A stretch of 64,000 bases of DNA from Crystallibacter permensis (GTDB taxonomy: Bacteria > Actinomycetota > Actinomycetes > Actinomycetales > Micrococcaceae). The DNA lies in contig NZ_JAODLR010000019.1 in NCBI RefSeq assembly GCF_025960875.1, positions 21,775-85,774 on the forward strand. Direction: 5' to 3'. Positions within the stretch are counted from its first letter, which is position 1, and each line of letters opens with the position of its first letter. This document shows, piece by piece, positions 55,603-64,000 of the stretch. Both the position numbers and the translations under genes were made by a program. Under the pieces are notes generated by a model. The model saw only the letters and a list, made by a program, of their open reading frames with translations, was not told the DNA's origin and did not search any database.

Positions 55603-56879
55603 TCGCGGTCTCCCGCGCCGTTGCCGCCCTCCGCGGCGGTGGCCCCGCCGTCGTAATTCCCTAAGTTGTGGCTCGCGCCGTCGTAATTCTCGGTGAAGTC
55701 CACGGAAGGCTCCATGCCGGCAGCCGCACCGGTCTCGAGGTCCTGACCGATGTAGACGCGGGGCACCCGCGGGCTGACCCTTGTGACGATCTCGTAGTTG
55801 ATGGTGCCGGCCGCCGCGGCCCAGTCCTCTGCCCCCGGCACATCCTCGCCGGGTCCGAACAGAATGACTTCCGCGCCGACAAGGTCTTCGGCCTCGGAGG
55901 TGCGCAGGTCCACCACGAACTGGTCCATGGCAACCCGGCCCACCACGTCATAGCGCTTGCCGCCGATGGCAACCTGGGCTCCGTTGGCGCTGCGGGGAAT
56001 GCCGTCGCCGTAGCCCATCGGCACCAGGACCAGGGTTGTCGGTTCCTCGGTGTGGTAGCGCAGGCCGTAGGAAACTCCCTGGTGCTCGGGAACGAGTTTG
56101 CAGTTGGCCACCCGCGCGCGCAGGGTCATCGCCGGTCTGAGTTTGAGGTCCTCCGGCACCTGCCCCTCGAAAGGTGAAAGACCGTACAAGCCAAGGCCAA
56201 CGCGAACCAGGTCGAAGTGCGCATCCGGACGGGTCAGGGTCCCGGGGGTGTTGGCCAGGTGGCGCACCTCAAGGTCCAGGCCGGCGTTCTCGGCCACGGC
56301 CACCGCCTCGCGGAACCGGTCAATCTGCTCATCCGTTTCCGGCCGGTGCGGTTCGTCGGCGACGGCCAGGTGGGAGAAGACGCCGACCACGCGCAGCAGC
56401 CCTTCCTCCTGGAACTCCACGGCCCGGCTGACCAGCGGTTCCCATTGGGCAGGCGCGCAGCCGTTGCGGCCCAGGCCGGTATCGATCTTGAGCTGCACGC
56501 GTGCCGGCCGTTCCTGCCGCTTGGCCGCCGCCGCAACGTATTCCAGTTCCCAGCCGGAAATGCCCAGATCCACGTTGTCGTTGATGGCGGCGTCGAAATC
56601 GCTGTCGGGAGTGTGCAGCCAGGCCAGGATCGGCGCGTCGAAGCCGGCCGACCTCAGTTTGAGCGCCTCGGAAATGTGCGCGGTGCCAAGCCAGCTTGCC
56701 CCGGCTTCCAACGCCGCGCGGGCAACCTCGACGGCGCCGTGCCCGTAGCCGTCCGCCTTCACTACGGCCATCACCCGCGCTGGCGCGGCGATCTCGAGGA
56801 AGTGCCGGACGTTGGCCCGGATGGCGTCCAGGTCAATCACTGCCTGGCGGTCATAACTCATACCTGCTGGAGAACTCAC
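55599..56879 (-). CDS. alr: Alanine racemase
   Basis: 426 aa PLP enzyme giving D-alanine for peptidoglycan. PLP Lys41 is in VMAVVKADGYGHG and the second base Tyr271 is in QGVSYGLRYH; GLGLYGLSP and MDQFVVDL are conserved. The last 45 residues are an extra acidic/Gly-rich tail with two 10-residue units (NYDGASHNLG, NYDGGATAAE). The start may be the GTG at 56879 or the ATG at 56861. It is followed by tsaE with a 4-nt overlap. Confidence 0.95.
   Translation of the reverse strand: MSSPAGMSYDRQAVIDLDAIRANVRHFLEIAAPARVMAVVKADGYGHGAVEVARAALEAGASWLGTAHISEALKLRSAGFDAPILAWLHTPDSDFDAAINDNVDLGISGWELEYVAAAAKRQERPARVQLKIDTGLGRNGCAPAQWEPLVSRAVEFQEEGLLRVVGVFSHLAVADEPHRPETDEQIDRFREAVAVAENAGLDLEVRHLANTPGTLTRPDAHFDLVRVGLGLYGLSPFEGQVPEDLKLRPAMTLRARVANCKLVPEHQGVSYGLRYHTEEPTTLVLVPMGYGDGIPRSANGAQVAIGGKRYDVVGRVAMDQFVVDLRTSEAEDLVGAEVILFGPGEDVPGAEDWAAAAGTINYEIVTRVSPRVPRVYIGQDLETGAAAGMEPSVDFTENYDGASHNLGNYDGGATAAEGGNGAGDRE
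55647..55689. repeat. 13-nt direct repeat in the 3' end of alr
   Basis: GCCGTCGTAATTC at 55647-55659 and 55677-55689, period 30 nt, in frame with alr. The core CCGTCGT is shared with the intergenic CCGCCGTCGTT elements. Confidence 0.65.
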
Positions 56880-56959
56880 CCGTTCATTCTTTCATCAGCA
56901 GCCCGGAATCCGGCTCACGCCCGCTATCAGGCCGCCCTCAAGCCGCCATCAAGCCAGTC

Positions 56960-58057
56960 TCAAACGTCCGAATGCCGTGCCACGGTGGCGGTGGCCCGGC
57001 GGACGGCCAGCGGCGGAATCTCGGGGATGATCTTCTCCAGGAAGGCATACCGGCGCAGCCACTGCCCGCGAACTCCCTCGCGCGCATCGTTCACCCGTTG
57101 CCACCAGTCCGCTATATCGCCCCAGCCCGGCGCCGCCAGCGATCCGCCGAATTGCTGGACGGACAGAGCGGCACACAGGTTGGCGAACGCGAGGCGGTCG
57201 GCAAGCTTCCAACCGGCCAGCGTGCCCATCAGGAAGGCCGCGCTGAAACAGTCTCCGGCGCCGGTCGAATCGTAGGCCTTCACCGGCAGCGCCGGCACCC
57301 AGTCCTCTTCGCCCGTGATCGAATCGATGGCGATGGCCCCGCGCGAGCCCAGGGTCACCACGGCCACCGGCACCCGGTCCGCGAGCGCATACAGTGCCGC
57401 CCATGGATCGTCGGTGCCCGTGTAGCGCATCGCCTCCGCGTCGTTCGGCAGGAACGCGTGGAACCGTTCGAGATTGGCCAGCGTGGACTCGGACCACTGT
57501 CCGGTGGGGTCCCAGCCGACATCGCCGAAGAGTTTTGTCCCGTTGGCAGCAGCCGCCAGTGCCCACGGTTCCAGTTCCGGCGCCAGCGACGTGATGGCAG
57601 CCCTGCACCGCGGTGGGTTGCCGACCAGTTCGGATGCGCTGAGCGGGGCAGCGTGCCCATGCGTAACAAACGACCTGTCCCTGCTGGTGGAGAGGGAGAC
57701 CGTGACCGGTGAATGCCATCCGGGGAAGTTCCGCGACAAGGACAGGTCAACGTATTCCTGCGCGCCGATGGTGTTGCGGTTGAACTCGCCGTACGCGTCA
57801 TCACCGAACGCCGCCGCCAGTGTGGTGTTCAAGCCCAGCCTGCTGGCGGCAATCGCCTGGTTTGCCACACCGCCGGGACAGGACCCCATTCCCTCGCTCC
57901 ACAGTTCCTCTCCAGGCTCCGGCAGGGAACTCAGACCGGTGAAGATAATGTCCAGGAAGACCGGACCCGTCAGCAGCAGGTCGAAAACCGGGCTGTCCGG
58001 TGTCCGGCTTGCCGCCAAGGGGTCATATCCGTGCGGTTGGTTGAGGATGTTGGTCAT
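56960..58057 (-). CDS. PfkB-family carbohydrate kinase
   Basis: 365 aa ribokinase-fold sugar kinase. GSCPGGVANQAIAASRLG (about 58-75) is the substrate-side signature, and DSTGAGDCFSAAFL has the catalytic Asp269. Substrate unknown; the C-terminal extension after residue 300 is longer than in ribokinase. ATG at 58057. It diverges from a GH4 phospho-glycosidase across 68 nt, and may phosphorylate a sugar used by or released from that enzyme. Confidence 0.9.
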   Translation of the reverse strand: MTNILNQPHGYDPLAASRTPDSPVFDLLLTGPVFLDIIFTGLSSLPEPGEELWSEGMGSCPGGVANQAIAASRLGLNTTLAAAFGDDAYGEFNRNTIGAQEYVDLSLSRNFPGWHSPVTVSLSTSRDRSFVTHGHAAPLSASELVGNPPRCRAAITSLAPELEPWALAAAANGTKLFGDVGWDPTGQWSESTLANLERFHAFLPNDAEAMRYTGTDDPWAALYALADRVPVAVVTLGSRGAIAIDSITGEEDWVPALPVKAYDSTGAGDCFSAAFLMGTLAGWKLADRLAFANLCAALSVQQFGGSLAAPGWGDIADWWQRVNDAREGVRGQWLRRYAFLEKIIPEIPPLAVRRATATVARHSDV

Positions 58058-58125
58058 ACTGGCACAATACAAGCAGGGGGCTGGCTGTCTTTTTGATCCA
58101 GCCGGCAAATCGTCAAAGGGGTGCT
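58058..58125. promoter_or_regulatory. Divergent promoter region of the PfkB/GH4 pair
   Basis: 68 nt between divergent starts; ribosome-binding AAAGGGG for the GH4 gene is at 58115-58121. The short distance suggests overlapping promoters and shared control. Confidence 0.5.
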
Positions 58126-59466
58126 GTGGTCAAGCTGGTAATTCTGGGCGGCGGAGGATTCCGGGTGCCGTTGGTCTACCGGGCGCTTTCCACCGGACCC
58201 TATGCGGGGCTCATAGATGAACTGGTGCTGCAGGATACGGACGGCAGCCGGCTTCAGGCCATCGCACGCGTACTCGGCGATCTTCCCCTGCCCGACGGCG
58301 CCCAGCCTCCCCGGTTCACGCTGACCGAAAACCTCCAGGACGCTCTGACCGGAGCGGATGTGGTTTTTTGCGCCATTCGACCCGGCGGCACTGCCGGCCG
58401 AACCGTCGACGAACGCGTTGCTGCGCGGCTGAACATTCTCGGTCAGGAAACAACCGGCGCCGGCGGCATCGCCTATGCGCTTCGGTCCATCCCCGCCGTC
58501 CTGGAAATCGGCCGGCAAATGCAGGTCCACTGCCCGGACGCGTGGCTCATCAACTTCACCAATCCCGCGGGCATGGTCACCGAGGCACTGCAGAAGATCC
58601 TCGGCCGAAAGGTCATTGGTATCTGTGACTCCCCTGTCGCATTGGTCAGGCGCGCGGCACAGGCTGTCGGAGTCCCGCTCAAGGAGGGGCGGTTAACCGG
58701 CGTCGATTACGTGGGTCTGAACCACTTGGGCTGGTTGCGTGCCCTGAATTACGACGGCGAGGATCGGCTTCCCAAGTTACTGTCCGATGAGCGGGCGCTG
58801 GCTTCCTTCGAAGAGGGCCGGGTGTTCGGCGCGCCGATGCTTCGGGTACTCGGATCCGTTCCCAATGAGTACTTGTTTTACTACTACTTCCGGCGCGAAG
58901 CGACGCTGGCCATGGCCGGTGCAGCCAGGACCCGCGGCGAGTCCATCCATGATCAGCAGCAGGAGCTCTATGCCAAGCTGCACTCTTCGCCGACGCCGTT
59001 CCAGGACTGGGATGCTGTCCGGCGGTCACGCGAAGAGGGCTATCTGGCAGAAGCAAGGCCCGAAGGCGGGTCGCGGGATGAGTGCGATGTGACCGGCGGC
59101 GGTTATGAACGGGTAGCGCTCCAGACCATGCGGGGATTGCTCTCCGGAGAACGGACCGAGCTGATTCTCAACGTCCGCAACGGCTCCACCCTTCCCCAGC
59201 TTCCCGAGGACGCCGTCGTTGAGGTGCCCTCGGAAGTGACGGCCGACGGCGCCCGGCCGCTGCCGGTGAGGCAGCCGCTGACCCTTCACCAGGCCGGCCT
59301 CATGGCCCAGCTGAAGGCGGTGGAACAGGAGACCATCAAGGCAGCCCATGGAGACCGGGATGCAGCCCTGCGGGCCTTCATGATTCACCCGTTGATCCTG
59401 TCGGGCCACGTGGCGAACCGGTTGCTGGAGGCCTACGAACAGGCCCACAGCTACAAGTGGGCATAG
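58126..59466 (+). CDS. GH4 6-phospho-beta-glucosidase-type glycosidase
   Basis: 446 aa NAD- and Mn-dependent GH4 enzyme. KLVILGGGGFRVP is the NAD site; the metal ligands are Cys167 (GICDSP) and His200 (GLNHLGW); NFTNPAGM is also conserved. GH4 enzymes of this branch cut 6-phospho-beta-glucosides in the cytoplasm. GTG at 58126 follows AAAGGGG. No PTS permease is nearby, so the source of the phosphorylated substrate is unclear; the divergent kinase may supply it. Confidence 0.92.
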   Translation: MVKLVILGGGGFRVPLVYRALSTGPYAGLIDELVLQDTDGSRLQAIARVLGDLPLPDGAQPPRFTLTENLQDALTGADVVFCAIRPGGTAGRTVDERVAARLNILGQETTGAGGIAYALRSIPAVLEIGRQMQVHCPDAWLINFTNPAGMVTEALQKILGRKVIGICDSPVALVRRAAQAVGVPLKEGRLTGVDYVGLNHLGWLRALNYDGEDRLPKLLSDERALASFEEGRVFGAPMLRVLGSVPNEYLFYYYFRREATLAMAGAARTRGESIHDQQQELYAKLHSSPTPFQDWDAVRRSREEGYLAEARPEGGSRDECDVTGGGYERVALQTMRGLLSGERTELILNVRNGSTLPQLPEDAVVEVPSEVTADGARPLPVRQPLTLHQAGLMAQLKAVEQETIKAAHGDRDAALRAFMIHPLILSGHVANRLLEAYEQAHSYKWA

Positions 59467-59467
59467 C

Positions 59468-59516
59468 ACGACGGCGGCCGGTCGCCTGGCGAATTTGGGT
59501 GACCGGCCGCCGTCGT
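59468..59516 (+). terminator. Terminator after the GH4 gene
   Basis: Perfect 16-bp stem (ACGACGGCGGCCGGTC with its complement), 17-nt loop, followed by TGTTTATTGCTTTT. It begins 2 nt after the stop codon and includes the CCGCCGTCGTT element. Confidence 0.9.
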
Positions 59517-59562
59517 TGTTTATTGCTTTTGCAGCAGGTTCCCCTGGACGGAGGTTGCCCGG

Positions 59563-61353
59563 CTAGCGCGCGTGGTGGGACTCCTGCAGTTCGTACACCG
59601 GGGTCTCCAGACCCTCCATCCGGGCCTTGAGCTGGAGGGCCAGGTAGGTGGAGTAGTGCCGGCTCTGGTGCAGGTTGCCGCCGTGGATCCAGAGGTTCTC
59701 CACGTTGGTGGGCTTCCACATGTTGCGCAGTTCGCCCTCCCACGGACCCGGATCCTTCGGGGTGTCGGAGCCGTAACCCCAGCATTTGCCCACCTGGCTG
59801 GCCACTTCCGGCGACACCAGGTCCGCCAGCCAACCGTTCATCGAGCCGAAGCCGGTGGCGTAGACGATCAGGTCCGCTTCCAGCTCCGTGCCGTCGTCGA
59901 GCACCACGGCGTTGCCGGTGATCTTGTCCACCTGCCCGTTGGCCAGCTTGACCCGGCCGTCGATGATCAGCTGGGAGGCACCTACATCGATGTAGTAGCC
60001 CGAGCCGCGCCGCAGGTACTTCACAAACAAGCCGGAACCGTCTTCGCCGAAGTCCAGGTCAAAGCCCGCGGCCTCAAGCTGGGAGTAGAACTCCGCGTCG
60101 CGTTCCGCCATCTTCTCGTAGACCGGTTTCTGCGCGTCCGGCAGGATCCGGTACGGCAGCGAGGCGAAAAGCATGTCGGCCTTCTCCGTGGTCACGCCGT
60201 TGGCCAGCGCCTTTTCGGAGTACAGGTCGCCCAGGCCCAGATCCATCAGGGACTCGCTGCGGGAGATGTGCGTGGAGGAACGCTGGACCATCGTGACGTC
60301 CGCGCCGTGCTCCCACAGGTCGGCGGAGATATCATGCGCCGAGTTGTTGGACCCGATGACCACGGCCTTCTTCCCGGTCCAGTCCCCGCCGCCCGGGTGC
60401 TGGGAGGAGTGGTGCTGCTGGCCCAGGAAGGAGTCCGCGCCGTCGAACTTGGGGATGCTCGGGTAGCCGGAAACGCCGAGCGCGAAGACCAACTGCTTCG
60501 GCCGCAAGGTGACCGGTTCGCCGTCCCGCACGACGTCCACGATCCACTCGCCGGCGGCCTCATCGAACCGGGCCTTGGTGCACTCGGTGCCGGACCAGTA
60601 GTTCAGCTCCATGATCCGGGTGTAGTGCTCCAGCCAGTCGCCGATCTTGTCCTTGGCGGCGAAAACGGGCCAGTCATCCGGGAACTTAATGTACGGGAGG
60701 TGGTCGTACCAGACCGGATCGTGCAGGTGCAGGGACTTGTACCGGTTGCGCCAGGAGTCCCCCGGCCGCTGGTTCTTCTCGATAATGATGGTGGGCACGC
60801 CGAGCCGCCGCAGCCGCGCCGCCAGCCCGATCCCGCCCTGCCCGCCGCCGACAATGACGGTGTAAGGCTGCTCCTCGTAGCCGAGCCTGGCCTCCTGCTC
60901 TTCCTTCAGTTCCAGCCAGGACTTGCGGCCCTTGGAGATGCGATGTGCCACGCCTTTGTCCCGGTTTGGCCCCTTTTTCTCCTCGAACCCCTTGAGCTCC
61001 TGCATGGTGGTCAGCAGGGTCCAGCATTTGCCGTTGCGCAGCCGCAGATGCGCCCAGCCCCTCGCGGCACCGGTCTCAAAATTGACCCAGGCCTCGGTGG
61101 TCGCCGCATCCCCGGTAGCGTCCTCGGCCAGTTTCCAGCCGGAGGGCTGCACGTCGGCCAGCCTGGCTTCGAGCATCCCCCGGATCGCGGCCTTGCCTTC
61201 AAGGGTCTTCAGGTTCCAGGTGAAGGAAACAAAGTCCCGCCAGAAGCACTCGTCGTCGAAGAGCTCCAGCGCGCCGTCGATATTTCCTGCCTGCAGCGCC
61301 TCGTCCAGATTGTCCAGCCACGCCTGCGCGACGTCGTTCCGTGATTCCGCCAT
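59563..61353 (-). CDS. Flavin-containing monooxygenase with N-terminal NTF2/SnoaL-like domain
   Basis: 596 aa. Residues about 5-125 form an NTF2/SnoaL-like domain. The FAD fold follows at VIVGGGQGGIG (about 166-176) with ARLRRLGVPTIIIEKN, and a second nucleotide site GSNNSAHD, as in YUCCA-like monooxygenases. LIVYATGF completes the motif set. Substrate unknown. ATG at 61353 was chosen because AAGGAG lies 5 nt upstream; a GTG two codons earlier would overlap that site. Divergent from a GAF-domain regulator. Confidence 0.92.
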   Translation of the reverse strand: MAESRNDVAQAWLDNLDEALQAGNIDGALELFDDECFWRDFVSFTWNLKTLEGKAAIRGMLEARLADVQPSGWKLAEDATGDAATTEAWVNFETGAARGWAHLRLRNGKCWTLLTTMQELKGFEEKKGPNRDKGVAHRISKGRKSWLELKEEQEARLGYEEQPYTVIVGGGQGGIGLAARLRRLGVPTIIIEKNQRPGDSWRNRYKSLHLHDPVWYDHLPYIKFPDDWPVFAAKDKIGDWLEHYTRIMELNYWSGTECTKARFDEAAGEWIVDVVRDGEPVTLRPKQLVFALGVSGYPSIPKFDGADSFLGQQHHSSQHPGGGDWTGKKAVVIGSNNSAHDISADLWEHGADVTMVQRSSTHISRSESLMDLGLGDLYSEKALANGVTTEKADMLFASLPYRILPDAQKPVYEKMAERDAEFYSQLEAAGFDLDFGEDGSGLFVKYLRRGSGYYIDVGASQLIIDGRVKLANGQVDKITGNAVVLDDGTELEADLIVYATGFGSMNGWLADLVSPEVASQVGKCWGYGSDTPKDPGPWEGELRNMWKPTNVENLWIHGGNLHQSRHYSTYLALQLKARMEGLETPVYELQESHHAR

Positions 61354-61532
61354 GTCCACTCCTTTGTGTCAACTGCTCGTATCCGCTGAGTGTCGCAGCA
61401 GCTTCGGCGGTACGCGTATGCTGGTGCGAACGTGATCGGCATCACCAGTGTCAGCCCGCGGGGGTTGCAACGGCGTTACATGGCCGCCGGTACCCCGTTC
61501 GCTCCGGCTGGCATCGAAGGAAGGAGCCACGG
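61354..61532. promoter_or_regulatory. Divergent promoter region, monooxygenase and GAF regulator
   Basis: 179 nt between start codons. AAGGAG sites for both genes are at its two ends. No clear inverted-repeat operator stood out. Confidence 0.45.
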
Positions 61533-62882
61533 TTGCCTGCAAGCCCGCCCTATCCAAATACGGGTGCTGCCTTGGAACCGGGGCTGCGTTTCACTGCGCC
61601 GCACGAGTACGCCCGGCTGCTGCGCACCGCGCACGAGCAGGTCATCGGCGGAGTCCACCGCCCCGAAATTCCGTCCGGATTGGTCGCCTCGTGGCGACGT
61701 TCCATGGCCTTGGGAATCGACCCGGAGCAGTACAGCCCCAGGCACCTGCATGATCCGGCCGACGTCGCCGACCTGCGCCGCGGCCACCGTCTCCAGACAA
61801 CGCTGCCCGCGCTCACAGACCTGCTCGCCGAAGAAGGTTCCGACGGCCGCCATCTGCTCATCATCACCGACGCCCACGGCGAAGTGCTGTGGCGGATCGG
61901 CAGTCCGGCGGTGCTGCGCAGGGCGGATTCACTTGAGTTCATCGAGGGCGCGGACTGGTCGGAGGCCGGCATCGGCACCAATGCCATCAGCCAGGCCCTG
62001 ACCACGGGCGCTCCAGTGCAGCTGTTCTCCGCCGAGCACCTGGTCCGCACCCATCACGAGTGGGCATGCACGGCCGCACCGATCCGGGACCCGCGCACCG
62101 GCCACATCCTCGGGGTGCTCGACGTGTCCGGCCCGCTGGACACGCTGACTACGGACAGCCTGCGCATGGTCCGCTGCGGCGTCCGGGTGGCCGAGGAACT
62201 GCTGGCAAAGGACGACGGCGGCGCCCGGGCTACCGCGTCCGCCCCACCGGAGCGCCGCAAGGCTTCCCGTGGATCGGCCGCCGCGCGATCGTCCGCGGGT
62301 GTGCGGTTGGAACTATTGGGCGACAAGCCCGCCGCCGTGCTGGCCGATGGCTCGCAGGTTCCGCTGACGTTGCGCCGGGCCGAAATCCTGGCACTGCTGG
62401 ATTCCCGCCGCCAAGGCTGGAGCGCGGACGAACTCGCGTTCGAGCTCTACGGCGACACCGGCACCCCCTCGACGGTCCGGATAGAAATGCACCGCATCCG
62501 TGGTGCGCTTGGCGCTGTCGTCGCTTCGTCACCATACCGGCTGAACGGGTTGAAGGAACGGGGATCGGATGCCCGCCAGGTGATGGAACTGCTACGCCAA
62601 GACAAGGTACGTGAGGCGCTCGATGCCTATAGTGCGCCATTGCTGCCCCGCTCAAGTCTGCTCTGCGTGGAACTCCTGCGCGAGGAACTGAACCTCGCCG
62701 TCGGCGCCGCCGTACGCGCCAGCGGCTCCGCCGAACTGATCAGCCGTTGGCTGGCCACGGACATGGGCTCGGGCGATGCCGGCGCCGTGGATGCTCTGGA
62801 ACAACTGCTGGGCCCTTCGCACCCACGGTGCTCCGCCTTCCGCGCCCGGATCGATCTACTGGACCGAACCCTACGCAGCTGA
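61533..62882 (+). CDS. GAF-domain transcriptional regulator (AcoR-like N-terminus)
   Basis: 449 aa. The N-terminus (about 30-235: RPEIPSGLVASWRRSMALGID, WSEAGIGTNAISQALTTGAPVQLFSAEHLV) matches the GAF module of AcoR/DhaR regulators. There is no AAA+ sigma-54 domain or Fis helix; instead residues about 275-345 resemble a winged helix (LRRAEILALLDSRRQGWSADELAFELYG). The TTG at 61533 has AAGGAG at 6 nt; longer frames are rejected. It is divergent from the monooxygenase and probably regulates it. Confidence 0.87.
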   Translation: MPASPPYPNTGAALEPGLRFTAPHEYARLLRTAHEQVIGGVHRPEIPSGLVASWRRSMALGIDPEQYSPRHLHDPADVADLRRGHRLQTTLPALTDLLAEEGSDGRHLLIITDAHGEVLWRIGSPAVLRRADSLEFIEGADWSEAGIGTNAISQALTTGAPVQLFSAEHLVRTHHEWACTAAPIRDPRTGHILGVLDVSGPLDTLTTDSLRMVRCGVRVAEELLAKDDGGARATASAPPERRKASRGSAAARSSAGVRLELLGDKPAAVLADGSQVPLTLRRAEILALLDSRRQGWSADELAFELYGDTGTPSTVRIEMHRIRGALGAVVASSPYRLNGLKERGSDARQVMELLRQDKVREALDAYSAPLLPRSSLLCVELLREELNLAVGAAVRASGSAELISRWLATDMGSGDAGAVDALEQLLGPSHPRCSAFRARIDLLDRTLRS

Positions 62883-62995
62883 CCGGCAAGATCGCCAAAG
62901 GCTTCGATGAGGAGTCCACGCGGAACAGCAGCTGGCAGATTCTGTCCCGCGCCAATTCCCCGCCGCTGCGACACTCGTCAGAGCTTCAGCGCTGG

Positions 62996-64000
62996 TCAGA
63001 ATGGTGGCTCTTTTTCTTCGTCGTCGGGTTCCGGTGGTGGTGGTTTCTTCCGTTTGAGGCGTTTACGGAAGTTTTCGGGCAGCGCGTCGAGGATCCGGTC
63101 GGTGAAGGTGGGTGGTCCGGTACCGGTGTCGCCGGGTTTGGTGGTGTAGGTCTGGTTCCCGGGCGTGGTGGTGGTGTACTCGCCGGGCCTGGTCTGGGTG
63201 ACTTTCCAGCCGGCGAGGGATTTGAGCCGGTGGTCCGAACCGCAGCGCGGGCCGAGGTTGCCGAAATCGGTGCGGCCGCGGCCGCCGTTCGCATGGTAAT
63301 CGATGGTGTGGTCCAGGTCGCAGTCCTTCGCCGGGACATGACAGCCCGGCGCGGTGCAGGTGGTATCGCGGTGCCGGACGGCGCGGGCCAGATCGGCCGG
63401 CGGGCGGTAGACGGTTTTGCCGTAGGAGAGGATGGTCCCGGTCTCGGGGTGGGTCAGGATCCGGTAGAACGACGTGGCGCCCTCGCAGAGTTTGCGCGCG
63501 GTGTCGGCGGGGATCGGCCCGTACCCGTCGAGGGTGGCCGGTTCCTCGTCCAGGCCCATCAGCGTGAACACCGGCACGGTGAGCGCGACTTCGGGCCGGA
63601 TCCCGGCCGCCGGCCCGGCCTCCATCCCCGCATTCAAGAGCAGCTCGATAAACACGTCGGCGCGCAGCTGCCCCAGCGTGCGGGTCTCGGCCTTGGTCTG
63701 CAGGCTCCGCGCGGCCTGGGTGAGGCGGTCGTACCCGGCGTACGCTTCCTCGACGGGCAGGTACGCGCCGAGGAACGCCATCCCGTCCTCCGCCGGTTCC
63801 AGGTGCACGCTGCGGCACTTTTCCTGCCGTTCGCGGCGCACGGTGATGGTTTCCGGGTTCAGTTTCTCGCGCTGTTTCCGCGCCGCGGAGCGTAGCTCGC
63901 CCGGCGTTTTATCCGGCGCCCCGCCCAGCAGGGCTTCTTCGAAGCCGGGTTTCGCGTCGTCGGGCAGGGTGTCGCCCTGCCGGGTGATCACGCCCGCGCG
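62996..64000 (-). CDS. DUF222/HNH endonuclease-like protein, 5' end outside window
   Basis: At least 335 residues; the reading frame stays open to the window edge, so the N-terminus and start lie beyond it. The HNH domain is visible as DTTCTAPGCHVPAKDCDLDHTIDYHANGGRGRTD (split, with the Cys pair and DH), and NLGPRCGSDHRLKS gives the last metal ligands. The middle part is the DUF222 helix region. The C-terminus is Pro/Lys/Glu rich. This family occurs in many copies in Arthrobacter-type genomes. Function in the cell is unknown. The 113 nt to the convergent regulator gene hold nothing I recognise. Confidence 0.9.
   Translation of the reverse strand, partial: RAGVITRQGDTLPDDAKPGFEEALLGGAPDKTPGELRSAARKQREKLNPETITVRRERQEKCRSVHLEPAEDGMAFLGAYLPVEEAYAGYDRLTQAARSLQTKAETRTLGQLRADVFIELLLNAGMEAGPAAGIRPEVALTVPVFTLMGLDEEPATLDGYGPIPADTARKLCEGATSFYRILTHPETGTILSYGKTVYRPPADLARAVRHRDTTCTAPGCHVPAKDCDLDHTIDYHANGGRGRTDFGNLGPRCGSDHRLKSLAGWKVTQTRPGEYTTTTPGNQTYTTKPGDTGTGPPTFTDRILDALPENFRKRLKRKKPPPPEPDDEEKEPPF

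Noticed and set aside
59572..61344. 590-codon open frame antisense to the flavin monooxygenase
   Set aside because: Shadow of a gene with intact FAD motifs.
62996..64000. HNH protein as a homing endonuclease or phage gene
   Set aside because: The DUF222/HNH family is common and multicopy in actinobacterial chromosomes, and no phage or intron signs are seen.

Overview
The window is a 64 kb piece of a high-GC actinobacterial chromosome, most likely Micrococcaceae (Arthrobacter sensu lato). The reasons are the GC-rich codon use with many GTG and TTG starts, SepX/GlpR, GuaB3, DUF3817 and SURF1 genes, a GroEL with a His-rich tail next to GroES, CIRCE and DtxR-type operators, and a DUF222/HNH protein at the right edge. 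Genes are densely packed with many 4-nt overlaps. I see no rRNA, tRNA, CRISPR array, insertion sequence or prophage. The genus is inferred, not shown.

Layout. 1-6.2 kb: ychF, rmuC, a membrane protein plus ispH, and xseA-xseB. 6.2-12.3 kb, minus strand: PPK2 kinase and alanine aminotransferase joined by a TAATG overlap, then a Nudix hydrolase leading an OpuC/ProU-type osmolyte ABC operon. 12.5-18.1 kb: a TPR protein, then a small Pro/Asp-rich exported protein, histidine kinase and response regulator operon, then a phosphotransferase-fold protein. 18.2-22.7 kb: a block known from Mycobacterium tuberculosis (sepX/glpR, rimJ-like, galU, 5-formyl-THF cyclo-ligase, Ruc-like zinc ribbon with a CIRCE operator, SAF-domain protein), but without the moeA/glp gene expected between galU and rimJ. 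22.7-26.7 kb: a giant SF1-helicase-like protein with a damaged Walker A motif.

26.8-40.5 kb, minus strand: purine and central metabolism with chaperones: guaA, DUF3817, SURF1, an orphan PTS IIA, glpD, guaB3 (no IMPDH cysteine), a BtrH_N-like protein behind a structured leader, guaB, a beta-propeller lipoprotein, groEL and groES with two CIRCE operators. 40.6-52.2 kb: a block of mixed functions: an iron-siderophore ABC operon with a DtxR/IdeR-like box, a VOC protein, a Crp/Fnr regulator with a sulfite-oxidase-family enzyme, a DinB-like protein, a THUMP-like methyltransferase, a GH3 lipoprotein and a glutamate-cysteine ligase-family enzyme. This block separates groES from tsaD, which are adjacent in M. 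tuberculosis. 52.2-56.9 kb: the t6A/cell-wall block alr-tsaE-(small membrane protein)-tsaB-rimI-tsaD. 57-59.5 kb: a divergent PfkB kinase and GH4 glycosidase pair. 59.5-62.9 kb: a flavin monooxygenase with a divergent GAF-domain regulator. The window ends in a DUF222/HNH endonuclease-like gene cut by the edge.

The most unusual points are: (1) the helicase-like protein with Gln for the Walker A Lys and a disrupted Walker B, still carrying a Vsr-like nuclease tail; (2) a folded leader upstream of the BtrH_N-like gene that resembles parts of the c-di-AMP (ydaO) riboswitch; (3) a canonical intrinsic terminator between groES and groEL; (4) the absence of glp/moeA beside sepX/glpR; (5) a probable HrcA regulon of three CIRCE sites at two loci; (6) the small Pro/Asp protein in a histidine kinase operon with a one-helical-turn direct repeat upstream.
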